DNA of 64,000 nucleotides from contig NC_018385.1 in NCBI RefSeq assembly GCF_000208865.1, positions 2,090,724 to 2,154,723 on the forward strand, given 5' to 3'. Below the pieces are notes generated by a model. That model had not been told where the DNA came from. It ran no database searches and saw nothing but the letters and a program-made list of their open reading frames with translations. This DNA is from Neospora caninum Liverpool (lineage: Eukaryota; Apicomplexa; Conoidasida; Eucoccidiorida; Sarcocystidae). Of the stretch, positions 1 to 11,828 are shown piece after piece. The position numbers were made by a program, and so were the translations under genes. The number at the start of each line of letters is the position of its first letter. Positions within the stretch are counted from its first letter, which is position 1.

Positions 1-869
1 GGGCGAAAATGTCATTCCCCGTCGCATGCAGCGCTTACAGGAGGATTTCGTCCTCACACGTAGAAGCTAGTTGTACGAGTTCATTCGCCAGAAAGGGAGC
101 CTCTCTGTGGTCTCGGGGAAACTCGACAAGAAGAGCGACGAAAAGCGCTGCGGTTGCTTCCCCATACCGGAACGCTGGTCGAGGCAGTTAGAGTGGCAAT
201 TATTACTGCTTCTATCATGGCAACAAAGCTAGAAAAAAGGTGGACACTGCAATCCTCAGTGTGGCAATAAGTGTTTCATTTCCTTAGGTCCGCTGCTCAG
301 GGGCAGAGGCTCATGTGCTCCTCTCCCGTCTAGCGTTTGCCTGCTCATGCAACTACCGGAACCTAGCGCTGGCAGACTTATTTGCCAAATCGCGCTGGAT
401 TCGCTTATTCATGAGCGGAGGAACAGAAGTGAGTCCACGCAACACTTCCAGGCATCCCGGAGGCAAACCATTGCAGCCAGGCCTATCCCCCTCTGCAAAC
501 CGTTGGTGACAGTAGACCCGAGTCACGGTAATATGATGCAGGACTCAGCAGATCTCTGCGTGATTCCACGGAAAAAGCAGTGAATCAGGTAACGTGCCGA
601 AGAGTGGAAACCGGGAAAAGCTCCAGGACATTCGCAGGAGAAACCCGTTGACACAGCGCACGTACCAAACTGGAAAGCATACTTAATAACCTCAATCGCT
701 GATACCTGCTGGAGACAACTGATGTGTGGGCAAAAAATAGTCTACGGCGTTGCCCTCGCCTTGGAGCCAGTACCCCACAATGACTCACAGCTCCACCAGC
801 GTAGAACGAATACTACTTGTCAGACTCCTTCAAAAAGACGCCTACACGCCAGCTCCCAAAACTGACTTC
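1..869. other. Left flank of SRS array; no gene seen
   Basis: This is the region downstream of SRS copy 1, which reads leftwards. It is a diverged version of the array spacer: the stretch around 200-270, with an 'acaaagctag...aaaagg..acactgcaa' pattern, resembles 11190-11215 in the copy 3/4 spacer. Both strands have only short open frames and none resembles a known protein. The array probably continues beyond the window edge, but no part of a sixth SRS gene is visible here. Confidence 0.5.
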
Positions 870-2063
870 CTAATTCAGAAAAAGAAATCCGGCACCCAAT
901 ACAACAGCAGTAGACAATGCCATGCCCTTCACAGAAGGAACACTCGCACCAGATGCTGCACTCGTGCTTGCAGAGATAGTCACGTCGACATTGCAGATGC
1001 TGCTCGTGGACGTACCGCCACCTTCGGCTTTTCCAGCTTTCGACTGTGCATATTTGCACCCTACGACGATCCTCTTCTCCTCCTCGGGAAACATGTCTGA
1101 CGGAATCGCCAGCTTGTACGTGCCATTTTCTGGCGACGACGTCGTCCACCAGCTGTCTTCGTACTGCGGAATGATACTCTCGTAGGTTTCGGCACAGGAT
1201 TCTTGCGCATTTCCGGTGGAACAGAAGTGTGTTCGGTAGTCTGTAGGCAGGATGGCGCTGTCATTGCCACAAATGAGGGTCAGGGTGTTTTGTGTCGGCG
1301 ACAGCGTCACTTGCTGTCGGCTGGCGTTGCTGGTAGCTCCGTAGGCGCATTCGACAGTGTTCCCCGTTGTCTGAGACAGTTTGACGAGATTGACTGTCAC
1401 TTTACAGGACGCGTCGGAGTTGGTTTTTTTCATGCATCCAACCGAGAAAGCTTTTTCGGAGAGAGGAAGGTTGGATCCAGGAATGGTTAGAGAATACGAT
1501 TTTTTTCCCTGAGGGGCGGTGTCATTGATCCAGTGGATGGAGGCAGGATTTTCGCCGCTGAGCAGGTCTGCGAGGCTGACTGGCTGGTTTTCAGCTGGTG
1601 AGCCATCATTCCGGCATTTGCTCATGTCCGCATCCGCAGGACAGACTTTGCCTTTGCTGTAGTCAGGGACATGTTTTCCGTCGCAGATGAGTGTCAACTT
1701 GTTCGTTGATCCTGAAAACGTCAAGGAGGCCTCTTTTAGAGTTGATACGGGGGATTCGCCAGGTACTTTAGAAACCTGACGGCCTCTACCCTCGCTCTCA
1801 ACGCAAGTACAGACAGTCACACCTTCGCTCTCACTTTGGCAAATATTATTTGCATTCTCGCCAGTGCTCGGTTCGGAGTCCTGCCCAGATGCTGCCCCTA
1901 CCGTCGGAACAACAGCGCTTCCATTCCTGCGCATGCTCCCGCAGTCGACTCCAGCAACGACAAAAAACAACAGGAGACAGCCGAATGTCGCTCGACAGCT
2001 CGACCCGAACCCATAGCTGCGACGACGGTCGAGACTAATGGAATATCTGTCACCCAGCCCCAT
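870..2063 (-). CDS. SRS surface antigen, copy 1
   Basis: SAG1-related (SRS) surface protein of 397 residues in one exon. From the ATG at 2063 there is a basic N-region and a hydrophobic core (residues ~28-40) forming a signal peptide. The first SRS domain has eight cysteines (74, 85, 87, 127, 141, 150, 210, 220) and the second has six (239, 265, 281, 290, 336, 357). A small-residue stretch (Ser/Ala, ~366-375) is followed by a hydrophobic C-terminus ending FLFLN, typical of GPI anchoring. N-glycosylation sequons lie near residues 246, 267 and 313. SRS proteins coat the zoite surface and take part in host-cell attachment and immune recognition. The frame stays open upstream to an ATG at 2213, but 2063 is preferred because the other four copies start at the equivalent codon. 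The leader and first domain resemble copy 3. The exact SRS number cannot be assigned from sequence alone. Confidence 0.93.
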   Translation of the reverse strand: MGLGDRYSISLDRRRSYGFGSSCRATFGCLLLFFVVAGVDCGSMRRNGSAVVPTVGAASGQDSEPSTGENANNICQSESEGVTVCTCVESEGRGRQVSKVPGESPVSTLKEASLTFSGSTNKLTLICDGKHVPDYSKGKVCPADADMSKCRNDGSPAENQPVSLADLLSGENPASIHWINDTAPQGKKSYSLTIPGSNLPLSEKAFSVGCMKKTNSDASCKVTVNLVKLSQTTGNTVECAYGATSNASRQQVTLSPTQNTLTLICGNDSAILPTDYRTHFCSTGNAQESCAETYESIIPQYEDSWWTTSSPENGTYKLAIPSDMFPEEEKRIVVGCKYAQSKAGKAEGGGTSTSSICNVDVTISASTSAASGASVPSVKGMALSTAVVLGAGFLFLN

Positions 2064-4534
2064 CCTGACGTTCAGCAAAAAACAGATCTGGTGATACGTT
2101 CCGCTTGAAGACAGTAGCGTCTTTCGCAACATGGGAGCTTCTCTTCGAAACAAATTCTCGCTCCTTAAACCGTACGGTGGAAAGGTGATGACTTGCTCCG
2201 ACAAACACGACAATTCAGAAGATCTAACGAAATCGAATTATAGCGAGGAGTGCCTGTAGCGAAACCCTCTAGTATCGGGCTTGAGAGATGCCTGCATGTG
2301 GTGGGTCTCCCTGTGCCGGCAGAGAGGCGAAAGAGAGCGGGGGCACGGTCGCCTGTGTCTTGTCGCCCGCGGGTCTGCCAAGTTGTTGCAGACCAGTCCA
2401 GTGTTTTGCTGCTGATGTCGGGCGTAATAACTGCGGTAAGAAAAAGGAAGCAGCGGCGAAGGCAAATGCTTAGGATGCCTGGAGGAGTCTCTCATTGGCA
2501 CGCTTTCTTTTCCCGCTCCAGATCCTGACACACACTTCCTCCGAAAGCTGCATTTACTGATGTCGTCGCAAAATGGATGAGCCTCTTTCCACGCAGTAAA
2601 GCAACACTGTGAGGCTTAAAAAGTGTCAAAACTCTGCAGAAACTGCCAAACACGTAATCGCTGTGTCGCTAGGCATTCGTTAATTGACGTATTTTCATGA
2701 TGGCGCGTGTGAGTCAGGCGGAACGCCCACACTCCAAATGCACACCCGTCGTCAGGTCCAATTCCCGAGATCTCATGTTGCTTCCTTCGCGTCCCTTGGT
2801 AACAATTGACAATCAACCGGGCAGGATGAATGACATGGAATGTGCACATACGGAACCACCTGGCGATGCTGGCGCTGTGGTTGGAGCGAGGTGTGCGATT
2901 CACGGTCTTCGTGGCGGCTTAAAAGACACACGGCAGCAAGTCAGATTTTTCTAGCTTTCATATTACAGACACTCTTTTCCGGGACCGCGCATCAGAACTC
3001 ACGACATGCACACTGAGAAAAAACAGCACATCTACACAACAAAATTCGCGTTGCTTCGTCTTCCAAGAGAATTCCATGATGCCGTCCCTTCCAGTGATCC
3101 CTCCCCCCACGTGCCCTGCCCGTCAGTCGTCGAGTGGCTAATTTATAATCCAAAACTGCCCCTCTGCGAACATATCACATTCTTTGCGATCGGAATCATT
3201 CAGACCACCTATCCGTGTACCGTGAAATACTCATCAAACGCAGAAAACCTGGGGAAGGCAAAAAGAAAGTCAGACAACGGACTAGCGTTATCTGTTTGGT
3301 GGTGTCAGGGCGCGCCCTCGGTCTGAGCCCCTTGTCTGTGAGAACGCTCTAAATGCTGATATCTCTGGCTGCTGCTAACTCCTACTCAACTTGCATCGTC
3401 GATAGAATCCACGTGCGTCTGTTACACATGGTAAATGTCGCGTCGCCGTTGAATCGACTCGCGCATGTGTTGGGCTGATATGCGTTTATGCGAGTTTGCT
3501 CTATGCCTGTGTCTCTCCACAGCTGACCCCGCTTTCGCAGTGACGAACATGGCAGTTGCCTCTTTCTCCGGAGCTCGAGATGAACATTGTTTCCTCACAG
3601 CTAGGCGCGAGGCACAGCAGATTCTTCAGCGGAAAATAAGGGACTATCTGTGGTCGCGGAGCAACCTGACCGGTACGTGTCATAGGAAGGGCGATGGTAG
3701 ACTCTGCAATTCCTTCTCCATGCTGTAACACTGCCGGCGACAAGAGTCTTGCTCAGTGGCAAGTATTGCGTGCACTAATCACGGCAACACAGATGGACAA
3801 AAGGCTTGTTACTGCAACCTCTATCATGACATTAAGAGGTGAATTTGGAAGGACCATCGGGCCGAGTGTTCACAGTTTCCCTTGTTCCTCTACCGCCTCC
3901 TCGTCGGCCTTCACAGCCAACGACGGGAACCAAGCGCAGTCAGGCTCGGCTGCCATGTCACTCTGAGTCTAACGATGCAGCACAGCTGGTGGAATCTACG
4001 AACATGCGTGCCACTTCCAGGCAAGCTAGAAAGGTTCGCATGCCTGGGACAAGCTCTGTCTGCACACAGCACTAGAGATAAGAGACGAGTCAAGGCAGTC
4101 TGACGCAAGGAAACTCTGCAGACCTGCACCAGGTTCCCTGGAAAAAAGTGAAGCCTATCGGCGATGCTCTGAGGGGCTGCAACCGGGAAAAGCTCCGGAC
4201 ACTCGCGAGCGAAACTCCACGAGCGAGCGCATATTTTGACAGGGTGGCTGGCGCAGTGTTTGTTTACCGGCTCCCAGTTCTGTGGTGCTTTTCATGACCA
4301 TCATGTTAAGAGCAGTAAGTGTAGTGGTGTCCAGCGTATATCTGAAAAACCATTATTTGTATACGAGCTGAGCACACGTATCACTTTGCGTTGTCAAAGA
4401 TCGTCAGTCATGTTCTTCCCATGAAGTCAGCACCTCCTGGTGCCACAGCCAGACTTCCACCCCGCACGAACAAAACACAGTTGCTGTCCTTCAATCTCAA
4501 ACCCGACTACAGGCCGGCTCCAAAAACTGACTTC
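2064..4534. other. Array spacer between SRS copies 1 and 2
   Basis: Intergenic DNA holding the promoter of copy 1 (right of 2063) and the 3' region of copy 2. From about 2184 to 4430 it is almost base-for-base identical to 5839-8085 (offset about 3655), so this part of the array was recently duplicated or homogenised. Positions 2238-2690 also resemble 13236-13700. Short open frames on both strands recur with the duplication and have no family resemblance. I see no separate gene. Confidence 0.7.
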
Positions 4535-5722
4535 CTAATTCAGAAAAAGAAATCCGGCACCCAATACAACAGCAGTAGACAATGCCATGCACTTCACAGA
4601 AGGAACACTCGCATCTGATGCTGCGCTCGTGCTTGCCGAAATAGTGACGTCGACATTGCAGATGCTGCTCGTGGACGTACCGCCACCGTCGGCTTTTCCA
4701 GCTTTCGACTGTGCATATTTGCACCCTACGACGATCCTCTTCTCCTCCTCGGGAAACATGTCTGACGGAATCGCCAGCTTGTACGTGCCATTTTCTGGCG
4801 ACGACGTCGTCCACCAGCTGTCTTCGTACTGCGGAATGATACTCTCGTAGGTTTCGGCACAGGATTCTTGCGCATTTCCGGTGGAACAGAAGTGTGTTCG
4901 GTAGTCTGTAGGCAGGATGGCGCTGTCATTGCCACAAATGAGGGTCAGGGTGTTTTGTGTCGGCGAGAGCGTCACTTGCTGTCGGCTGGCGTTGCTGGTA
5001 GCTCCGTAAGCGCATTCGACGGTGTTCCCCGTTGTCTGAGACAGTTTGACGAGATTGACTGTCACTTTACAGGACGCGTCGGAGTTGGTTTTTTTCATGC
5101 ATCCAACGGAGAAAGCTTTGTCGGAGAGAGGAAGGTTGGATCCGGGAATTCTTAGGGAAAACGATTTGTTGGAGTGGGGGGCGTTGTCGTCGACCCACTG
5201 GATTTCGGCAGCATTTTCTCCGCGAAGCAGGCCTGCCAGGATGATTGGCTGGTTTGCGGGTGGTTTGCCATTATTTCGGCATTGGGTCATGTCCGCATCC
5301 ACAGGACAGACCTTGTCCTTCAGAGCTTGACTGTAGTCAGGAACATGTGATCCGTCGCAGATGACAGTCAGCTTGTTTGTTGGACCTGAAAACATCACGG
5401 AGGCCTGTTTGAGAGAGTTAGCGGCTGCGCCTGATAGTCCAGAAACCTGGCGGTCTCTAATCTGACTGTCGCCGCATGCACAAATCGTTGTGTTTTCACC
5501 ATCAGATTGGCAGATACTCTCTGCAGTCGCCTCGGAACTCTGCCCAGTCGCTGCCAGTACCCCGGAAACAAAAACGCCTGCCTCTCTTTTCATGTCTGCA
5601 TAATCGAGTACCACGAGAAGAAACATCATGGTACAAGCAAACGACGCTCTGCATCTCGATCCTGACCCAAAGCTGCGGCGATTGCTGAGATAACGGAGAT
5701 ATCTATCGCTAAGCAGCTCCAT
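4535..5722 (-). CDS. SRS surface antigen, copy 2
   Basis: SRS-family GPI-anchored surface antigen of 395 residues, one exon. It starts at the ATG at 5722 with a basic stretch and then a hydrophobic signal core. The first domain carries the ICQSD...TTICAC and GCMKK...ASCKV cysteine patterns. The second domain is nearly identical to copies 1, 3 and 5, and the GPI signal ends AGFLFLN. The leader and early first domain form the same type as copy 5 (start MELLSDRYL) and differ from copies 1 and 3, whereas the second domain is shared by all four. The role is inferred from the family: a stage-expressed surface adhesin/antigen. Conserved sequons NAS, NDS and NGT lie in the second domain. The gene is probably driven by its own promoter in the spacer to the right. 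Confidence 0.93.
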   Translation of the reverse strand: MELLSDRYLRYLSNRRSFGSGSRCRASFACTMMFLLVVLDYADMKREAGVFVSGVLAATGQSSEATAESICQSDGENTTICACGDSQIRDRQVSGLSGAAANSLKQASVMFSGPTNKLTVICDGSHVPDYSQALKDKVCPVDADMTQCRNNGKPPANQPIILAGLLRGENAAEIQWVDDNAPHSNKSFSLRIPGSNLPLSDKAFSVGCMKKTNSDASCKVTVNLVKLSQTTGNTVECAYGATSNASRQQVTLSPTQNTLTLICGNDSAILPTDYRTHFCSTGNAQESCAETYESIIPQYEDSWWTTSSPENGTYKLAIPSDMFPEEEKRIVVGCKYAQSKAGKADGGGTSTSSICNVDVTISASTSAASDASVPSVKCMALSTAVVLGAGFLFLN

Positions 5723-8188
5723 CTTGATGTTCAGTCAACAGTCCCGTGATTTGCTGAGGTTCAAGACAGTGACTTCGTCGGCAAAGCGGGAGACTTCTCG
5801 TCGACGTGAATAGTGGCGGTTGCCCCAACCAATGAAAAGGTGATGACTTGCTCCGACAAACACGACAATTCAGAAGATCTAACGAAATCGAATTATAGCG
5901 AGGAGTGCCTGTAGCGAAACCCTCTAGTATCGGGCTTGAGAGATGCCTGCATGTGGTGGGTCTCCCTGTGGCTGCAGAGAGGCGAAAGAGAGCGGGGGCA
6001 CGGTCGCCCGTGTCTTGTCGCCCGCGGGTCTGCCAAGTTGTTGCAGACCAGTCCAGTGTGTCGCTGCTGACGTCGGGCGTAATGACTGCGGTAAGAAAAA
6101 GGAAGCAGCGGCGAAGGCAAATGCTTAGGATGCCTGGAGGAGTCTCTCATTGGCACGCTTTCTTTTCCCGCTCCAGATCCTGACACACACTTCCTCCGAA
6201 AGCTGCATTTACTGATGTCGTCGCAAAATGGATGAGCCTCTTTCCACGCAGTAAAGCAACACTGTGAGGCTTTAAAAGTGTCAAAACTCTGCAGAAACTG
6301 CCAAACACGTAATCACTGTGTCGCTAGGCATTCGTTAATTGACGTATTTTCATGATGGCGCGTGTGAGTCAGGCGGAACGCCCACACTCCAAATGCACAC
6401 CCGTCGTCAGGTCCAATTCCCGAGATCTCATGTTGCTTCCTTCGCGTCCCTTGGTAACAATTGACAATCAACCGGGCAGGATGAATGACATGGAATGTGC
6501 ACATACGGAACCACCTGGCGATGCTGGCGCGGATTGGAGCGTGGTGTGCGATTCACGGGTCTTCGTGGCGGCAAAGAAGAAAACACGGCAAGGCGTCAGA
6601 TTATTTTAGCTTTCGATCTGCAGACACTCTTTTTCGGGACCGTGCATCAGAACTCACGGCACGCATACTGAAAAAAACACAGGACATCTACACGATAAAA
6701 TTCGTTTTGCTTCGTCTTCCAAGAGCATTCCTTGATGCCGTCCCTTCCAGTGATCCCTGCCCCACACGCGCTGCCCGTCAGTCGTCGAGTGGCTAATTTA
6801 TAATCCAAAACTGCCCCTCTGCGAACATATCACATTCTTTGCGATCGGAATCATTCAGACCACCTATCCGTGTACCGTGAAATACTCATCAAACGCAGAA
6901 AACCTGGGAAGGCGGAAACAAAGTCAGACAACGGACTAGCGTCATCTGTTTGGTGGTGTCCGGGCGCGCCCTCGGTTTGAGCCTCTTGTCTGTGAAAACG
7001 CTCTAAATGCTGATATCTCTGGCTACTAATAACTCCTACTCCACTTCCATCGTCGATAGAATCGATGTGCTTTCGTTACACATGGTAAATGTCGCGTCGC
7101 CGTTGAATCGACTCGCGCATGTGTTGGGCTGATATGCGAATATGCGAGTTTGCTCTATGCCTGTGTCTCTCCACAGCTGACCCCGCTTTCGCAGTGACGA
7201 ACATGGCAGTTGCCTCTTTCTCCGGAGCTCGAGATGAACATTGTTTCTTCACAGCTAGGCGCGAGGCACAGCAGATTCCTCAGCGGAAAATAAGGGACGA
7301 TCTGTGGTCGCGGAGCAACCTGACCGGTACGTGTCATAGGAAGGGCGATGGTAGACTCTGCAATTCCTTCTCCATGCTGTAACACTGCCGGCGACAAGAG
7401 TCTTGCTCAGTGGCAAGTATTGCGTGCACTAATCACGGCAACACAGATGGACAAAAGGCTTGTTACTGCAACCTCTATCATGACATTAAGAGGTGAATTT
7501 GGAAGGACCATCGGGCCGAGTGTTCACAGTTTCCCTTGTTCCTCTACCGCCTCCTCGTCGGCCTTCACAGCCAACGACGGGAACCAAGCGCAGTCAGGCT
7601 CGGCTGCCATGTCACTCTGAGTCTAACGATGCAGCACAGCTGGTGGAATCTACGAACATGCGTGCCACTTCCAGGCAAGCTAGAAAGGTTCGCATGCCTG
7701 GGACAAGCTCTGTCTGCACACAGCACTAGAGATAAGAGACGAGTCAAGGCAGTCTGACGCAAGGAAACTCTGCAGACCTGCACCAGGTTCCCTGGAAAAA
7801 AGTGAAGCCTATCGGCGATGCTCTGAGGGGCTGCAACCGGGAAAAGCTCCGGACACTCGCGAGCGAAACTCCACGAGCGAGCGCATATTTTGAAAGGGTG
7901 GCTGGCGCACTGTTTGTGTACGGGATCCAAGTTCTAGTGTGCTTTTCATGACCATCATGTTAAGAGCAGTAAGTGTAGTGGTGTCCAGCGTATATCTGAA
8001 AAACCATTATTTGTATACGAGCTGAGCACACGTATCACTTTGCGTTGTCAAAGATCGTCAGTCATGTTCTTCCCATGAAGTCAGCACCTCCTGGTGCCAC
8101 AGCCAGACTTCCACCCCACACGAACAAAACACAGTTGCTGTCCTAGAATCTCAAACCCGACTACAGGCCAGCTCCAAAAACTGACTTC
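5723..8188. other. Array spacer between SRS copies 2 and 3
   Basis: Intergenic DNA. The first ~100 bases upstream of copy 2 (5723-5820) closely match the region upstream of copy 5 (16687-16785). From ~5839 to ~8085 it is a near-perfect copy of 2184-4430. The last part, 7755-8100, also matches 15080-15420 closely. No gene is supported; the recurring short frames reflect duplication of non-coding DNA. Confidence 0.7.
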
Positions 8189-9397
8189 CTAATTCAGAAA
8201 AAGAAATACGACGGCCAATACAACAGCAGTAGACAGTGCCATGCACTTCACAGAAGGAACACTCGCATCTGATGCTGCACTCGTGCTTGCAGAGATAGTC
8301 ACGTCGACATTGCAGATGCTGCTCGTGGTCTCACCGCCACCGTCGGCTTTTCCAGCTTTCGACTGTGCATATTTGCACCCTACGACGATCCTCTTCTCCT
8401 CCTCGGGAAACATGTCTGACGGAATCGCCAGCTTGTACGTGCCATTTTCTGGCGACGACGTCGTCCACCAGCTGTCTTCGTACTGCGGAATGATACTCTC
8501 GTAGGTTTCGGCACAGGATTCTTGCGCATTTCCGGTGGAACAGAAGTGTGTTCGGTAGTCTGTAGGCAGGATGTCGCTGTCATTGCCACAAATGAGGGTC
8601 AGGGTGTTTTGTGTCGGCGACAGCGTCACTTGCTGTCGGCTGGCGTTGCTGGTAGCTCCGTAGGCGCATTCGACAGTGTTCCCCGTTGTCTGAGACAGTT
8701 TGACGAGATTGACTGTCACTTTACAGGACGCGTCGGAGTTGCCGCTTTTTTTCATGCATCCAACGGAGAAGGCCTTGTCGGAGAGAGGAAGGTTGTTACC
8801 CGGAACTGTTAGGGAAAACGATTTGTTGTCACTGGAGGCGGTGTCGCCGATCCAATTGATTGAGGCAGCATTTTCGCCGCGGAGCAGATCTGCGAGGCTG
8901 ACTGGCTGGGTTGCAGCTGGTGAGCCATCATTCCGGCATTTGCTCATGTCCGCATCCGCAGGACAGACTTTGCCTTTTTGGTCTGTTGAGCTGTAGTCAG
9001 GAACATGTTTTCCCTCGCAGATGAGAGTCAACTGGTTCGTTGGTCCTGAAAAGGTCAAGGAGGCCTCTTTTAGAGTTGATACGGGGGCTTCGGCACCTGC
9101 TCTAGAAACCTGACGGACTTTACCCTCGCTCTCAACGCAAGTACAGACAGTCACACCTTCGCTCTCACTTTGGCAAATATTATTTGCATTCTCGCCAGTG
9201 CTCGGTTCGGAGTCCTGCCCAGATGCTGCCCCTACCATCGGAACAACAACGCTTCCATTCCTGCGCATGCCCCCGCAGTCGACTCCAGCAACGACAAAAA
9301 ACAACAGGAGACAGCCAAATGTCACTCGACATCTCGACCCGGACCCATTGCTGCGACGATGATCGAGGCTAATGGAATATCTATTACCCAGCCCCAT
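8189..9397 (-). CDS. SRS surface antigen, copy 3
   Basis: SRS-family surface antigen of 402 residues, one exon, starting at the ATG at 9397 (start MGLGNRYSIS). The layout matches copy 1: signal peptide, eight-cysteine first domain, six-cysteine second domain, GPI signal ending VVFLFLN. The leader and the stretch from the signal core to the first cysteines are of the copy 1 type. The middle of the first domain (DNKSFSLTVPGNNLPLSDK) is instead shared with copy 5, so the gene looks like a mosaic. The frame is open upstream to 9586, but the internal ATG aligns with the other copies. The function is a family inference: GPI-linked zoite surface protein. Confidence 0.93.
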   Translation of the reverse strand: MGLGNRYSISLDHRRSNGSGSRCRVTFGCLLLFFVVAGVDCGGMRRNGSVVVPMVGAASGQDSEPSTGENANNICQSESEGVTVCTCVESEGKVRQVSRAGAEAPVSTLKEASLTFSGPTNQLTLICEGKHVPDYSSTDQKGKVCPADADMSKCRNDGSPAATQPVSLADLLRGENAASINWIGDTASSDNKSFSLTVPGNNLPLSDKAFSVGCMKKSGNSDASCKVTVNLVKLSQTTGNTVECAYGATSNASRQQVTLSPTQNTLTLICGNDSDILPTDYRTHFCSTGNAQESCAETYESIIPQYEDSWWTTSSPENGTYKLAIPSDMFPEEEKRIVVGCKYAQSKAGKADGGGETTSSICNVDVTISASTSAASDASVPSVKCMALSTAVVLAVVFLFLN

Positions 9398-11828
9398 CTT
9401 GACGTTCACTGAACAGCTCCGTTGGTTCGTTCCGGTTGAAGACAGTAGAGTCTTTTGCAACACGAGAGCTTCTCCTCGACACAAATTCTCTCCCCGTACA
9501 CCGTACAGATGTTCGATCGATTTACCGATCTGGAAAAACGATCGGTCAAAAGCCCCGATGAAAATACCGTGGAACGAGGATTGCAACTAGCAAAAACCCT
9601 TAGTAGCCTTTCTGAGAGATGCCTGCATGTGGTGAGTCTCCCTGTGCCGGCAGAGAGGCGAAAGAGAGCGGGGGCACGGTCGCCTGTGTCTTGTCGCCCG
9701 CGGGTCTGCCAAGTTGTTGCAGACCAGTCCAGTGTGTCGCTGCTGATGTCGGGCGCAATGACTGCGGTCAACCGAACTTGGGGCAAAGGGGAATGTTGCA
9801 GACGACCGGTAGGGCTCTCTCTCGCCATAAACTCTCTGTACTACTTTTGTATCCTGATGCACACTTGCTCCGAATTTTACCAGAGAACCATTTCGCCTTT
9901 TGAAAAAAGGTGAGGTATTTCTGACGCAGCCAAGATGAGGCACGCCTTATAGCGAGTGGCTTGCTTAGGTGCTTCCTTGCACATTGACGTTGTAGGGCTA
10001 GAGATTCGAACATCGACTCGTTTTACTGAGTTTATGTGTCATTCAGAGGGAACCCCACCACTCCGCTTGCACTCCGGCCCTCCTGGCACCGCAGCGGCGC
10101 ACGTGAGCGTGGGCTCAATAGAACGGATTCTCGAAGGATGTTCCAATAAACAATGCTATTGGTGCTTGTGGCGTCGTGGGTCCAATTCCGGCTAGTGGTC
10201 AGTCGCTCTTGTTGGTTCTCCATGAACATTCGATCATCCACTCCGCATCAAGAACTCCACGCAGTGTGCAGGGACGCGGGCGCCCAACGGTCTGGAACCC
10301 AATCGGGACTGGATTTGAAACTGACGGGTTTTCGTTGCGATCAGAACGCCACCCGGGAAGATGCTTTCTCAGTGCTGTGTCATCTTAGAGTCACTCATTT
10401 TCCCCAGCCTTGTGTGATAGAACCCGCACCATCCCTACTGAGGATGGCACAACATTACTACGAAGTGGAATTCCGGTTGGCTCGTGCTTTGGGATGATGG
10501 CACGGTGCCGTCCCCGTCGGTGGTCCCTGCCCAAACGTACACTCCCCCTTAGTCGTAATTGAACTGGTTAAAAACCACAACCATATCTTCGTGGACGCTC
10601 CACATTCTTCGATGTCGGTAGCATTCACTCTAGCTACTGTAAAATACTCGTCTCGGACAGTAATGCTGGGCCAGCCCAAAACCAGCAGCTGAAGAATGTA
10701 TTCATTTGCTGGTGTCTGAGTGAGCTATCACGATGAGCCTTTGTCTGTGAGAACGCTCCAAATGCTGGCGTCTCCGGCTGCTTTTAAACACTGCATCCTT
10801 GCAAGCCCGTGTCCTACTATTGTTAAGGAAGGATCTCGGTTCCCCCCTGAATGGGATTTGCGATCGTATGTGCTGCGCTGACATGGCAATTCGCTCTAGG
10901 AGCGCGACACACGTGTTCCTTCGGCGGGAAGGAAGGTACTATCTGTGGTTGCGGCAACCTGGTCGTCCGATGCCGCACGCAGAGCGGTGGTAAACTCTGT
11001 GGTTGCCTACTCTTTAGCAACAGTCTTGCTGAGCGACAATTGTTATCATTCCAGCGACACCTGCCGGTCTCTGTCGCGGACGTCTTTTCGAAGAGGCCTC
11101 GGACCCGAGTAAGACACGTACACATGACGAACCAACTGCGCGTCCTTCGTGTACTGGACCTCGCGCTCTGGTAACTGGAAAACATCAACAAAGCTGGATA
11201 AAAGGCTTGGCACTGCAACAGTCATGATGACAAGCTAGTTCCCAAGCCCTTGTGAACACTGGTACCTGATCACCGCTCTCATCTAGCGGTCGGCCTTAGC
11301 AAGCAACAATAGGAACCTAGAGGGGCTGCAGACTTCCTCGTTGCGTTGTTGGAGATTCGGTAATGCAAGCGAGCTGAGGGATGTAGCGGCAGCTGCACGC
11401 CACATCTCAAGGCAGCCTGCCAGAAAACATGCCCAGGACCGGAGCGTCCTGCACACAGTGCTAAAGGTAAACTGACGGAAGTGAACACAACAGTTATTTA
11501 CCGGCGTTCCATGGGAAAAGAAAGCTGAAGCGTATCGCCGACGTACCGAAGAGCGGCAACCGGGAACAGCTCCAGGTCACCCCCGCGAGAAACACGGAGA
11601 GTCAGTACCTTTTTCCAGAGAGTAAAACATTCGGATAGTCTCCAGCGCTGAAGTGGTACACATATATGACTGTGTGTGGGAAAAAACATGAGCGAGGTTG
11701 CCTTCGCCATCGAGCCATCACCCCCGTTTGTCACAGAAGGAGACACCTCCCCACCAGACTCGTGAAAAAACAAGATGTCGTCCTCCATTCTCAAACCCGA
11801 CTACAGGTCTGCTCTAAGAACTGACTTC
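9398..11828. other. Array spacer between SRS copies 3 and 4, diverged
   Basis: Intergenic DNA. The block just upstream of copy 3 (about 9408-9500) is shared with copy 4 (13060-13165), including a 'cagctccgttggttcgttcc' core, and looks promoter-proximal. The part 9600-9770 matches 2270-2440. Beyond that the spacer is clearly diverged from the other spacers, although its length still keeps the 3.6-kb period. No coding frame here resembles a known protein. Confidence 0.6.

Noticed and set aside
1061..1270. Conserved open frames overlapping the SRS second domain on both strands (for example 922-1185 plus and 1061-1270 minus, with copies in genes 2, 3 and 5)
   Set aside because: They lie wholly within the SRS coding frame and are conserved only because the underlying gene is. 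They have no start context or independent similarity.
9455..9943. Open frames of 118-152 codons over the promoter of SRS copy 3
   Set aside because: They overlap repeated spacer DNA, and equivalents in the other units are broken by frame changes and stops, so selection for coding is absent.
10153..10200. tRNA-like 'gggtccaattccgg' motif
   Set aside because: It resembles a T-loop but no matching acceptor stem, D-arm or anticodon arm can be formed around it.
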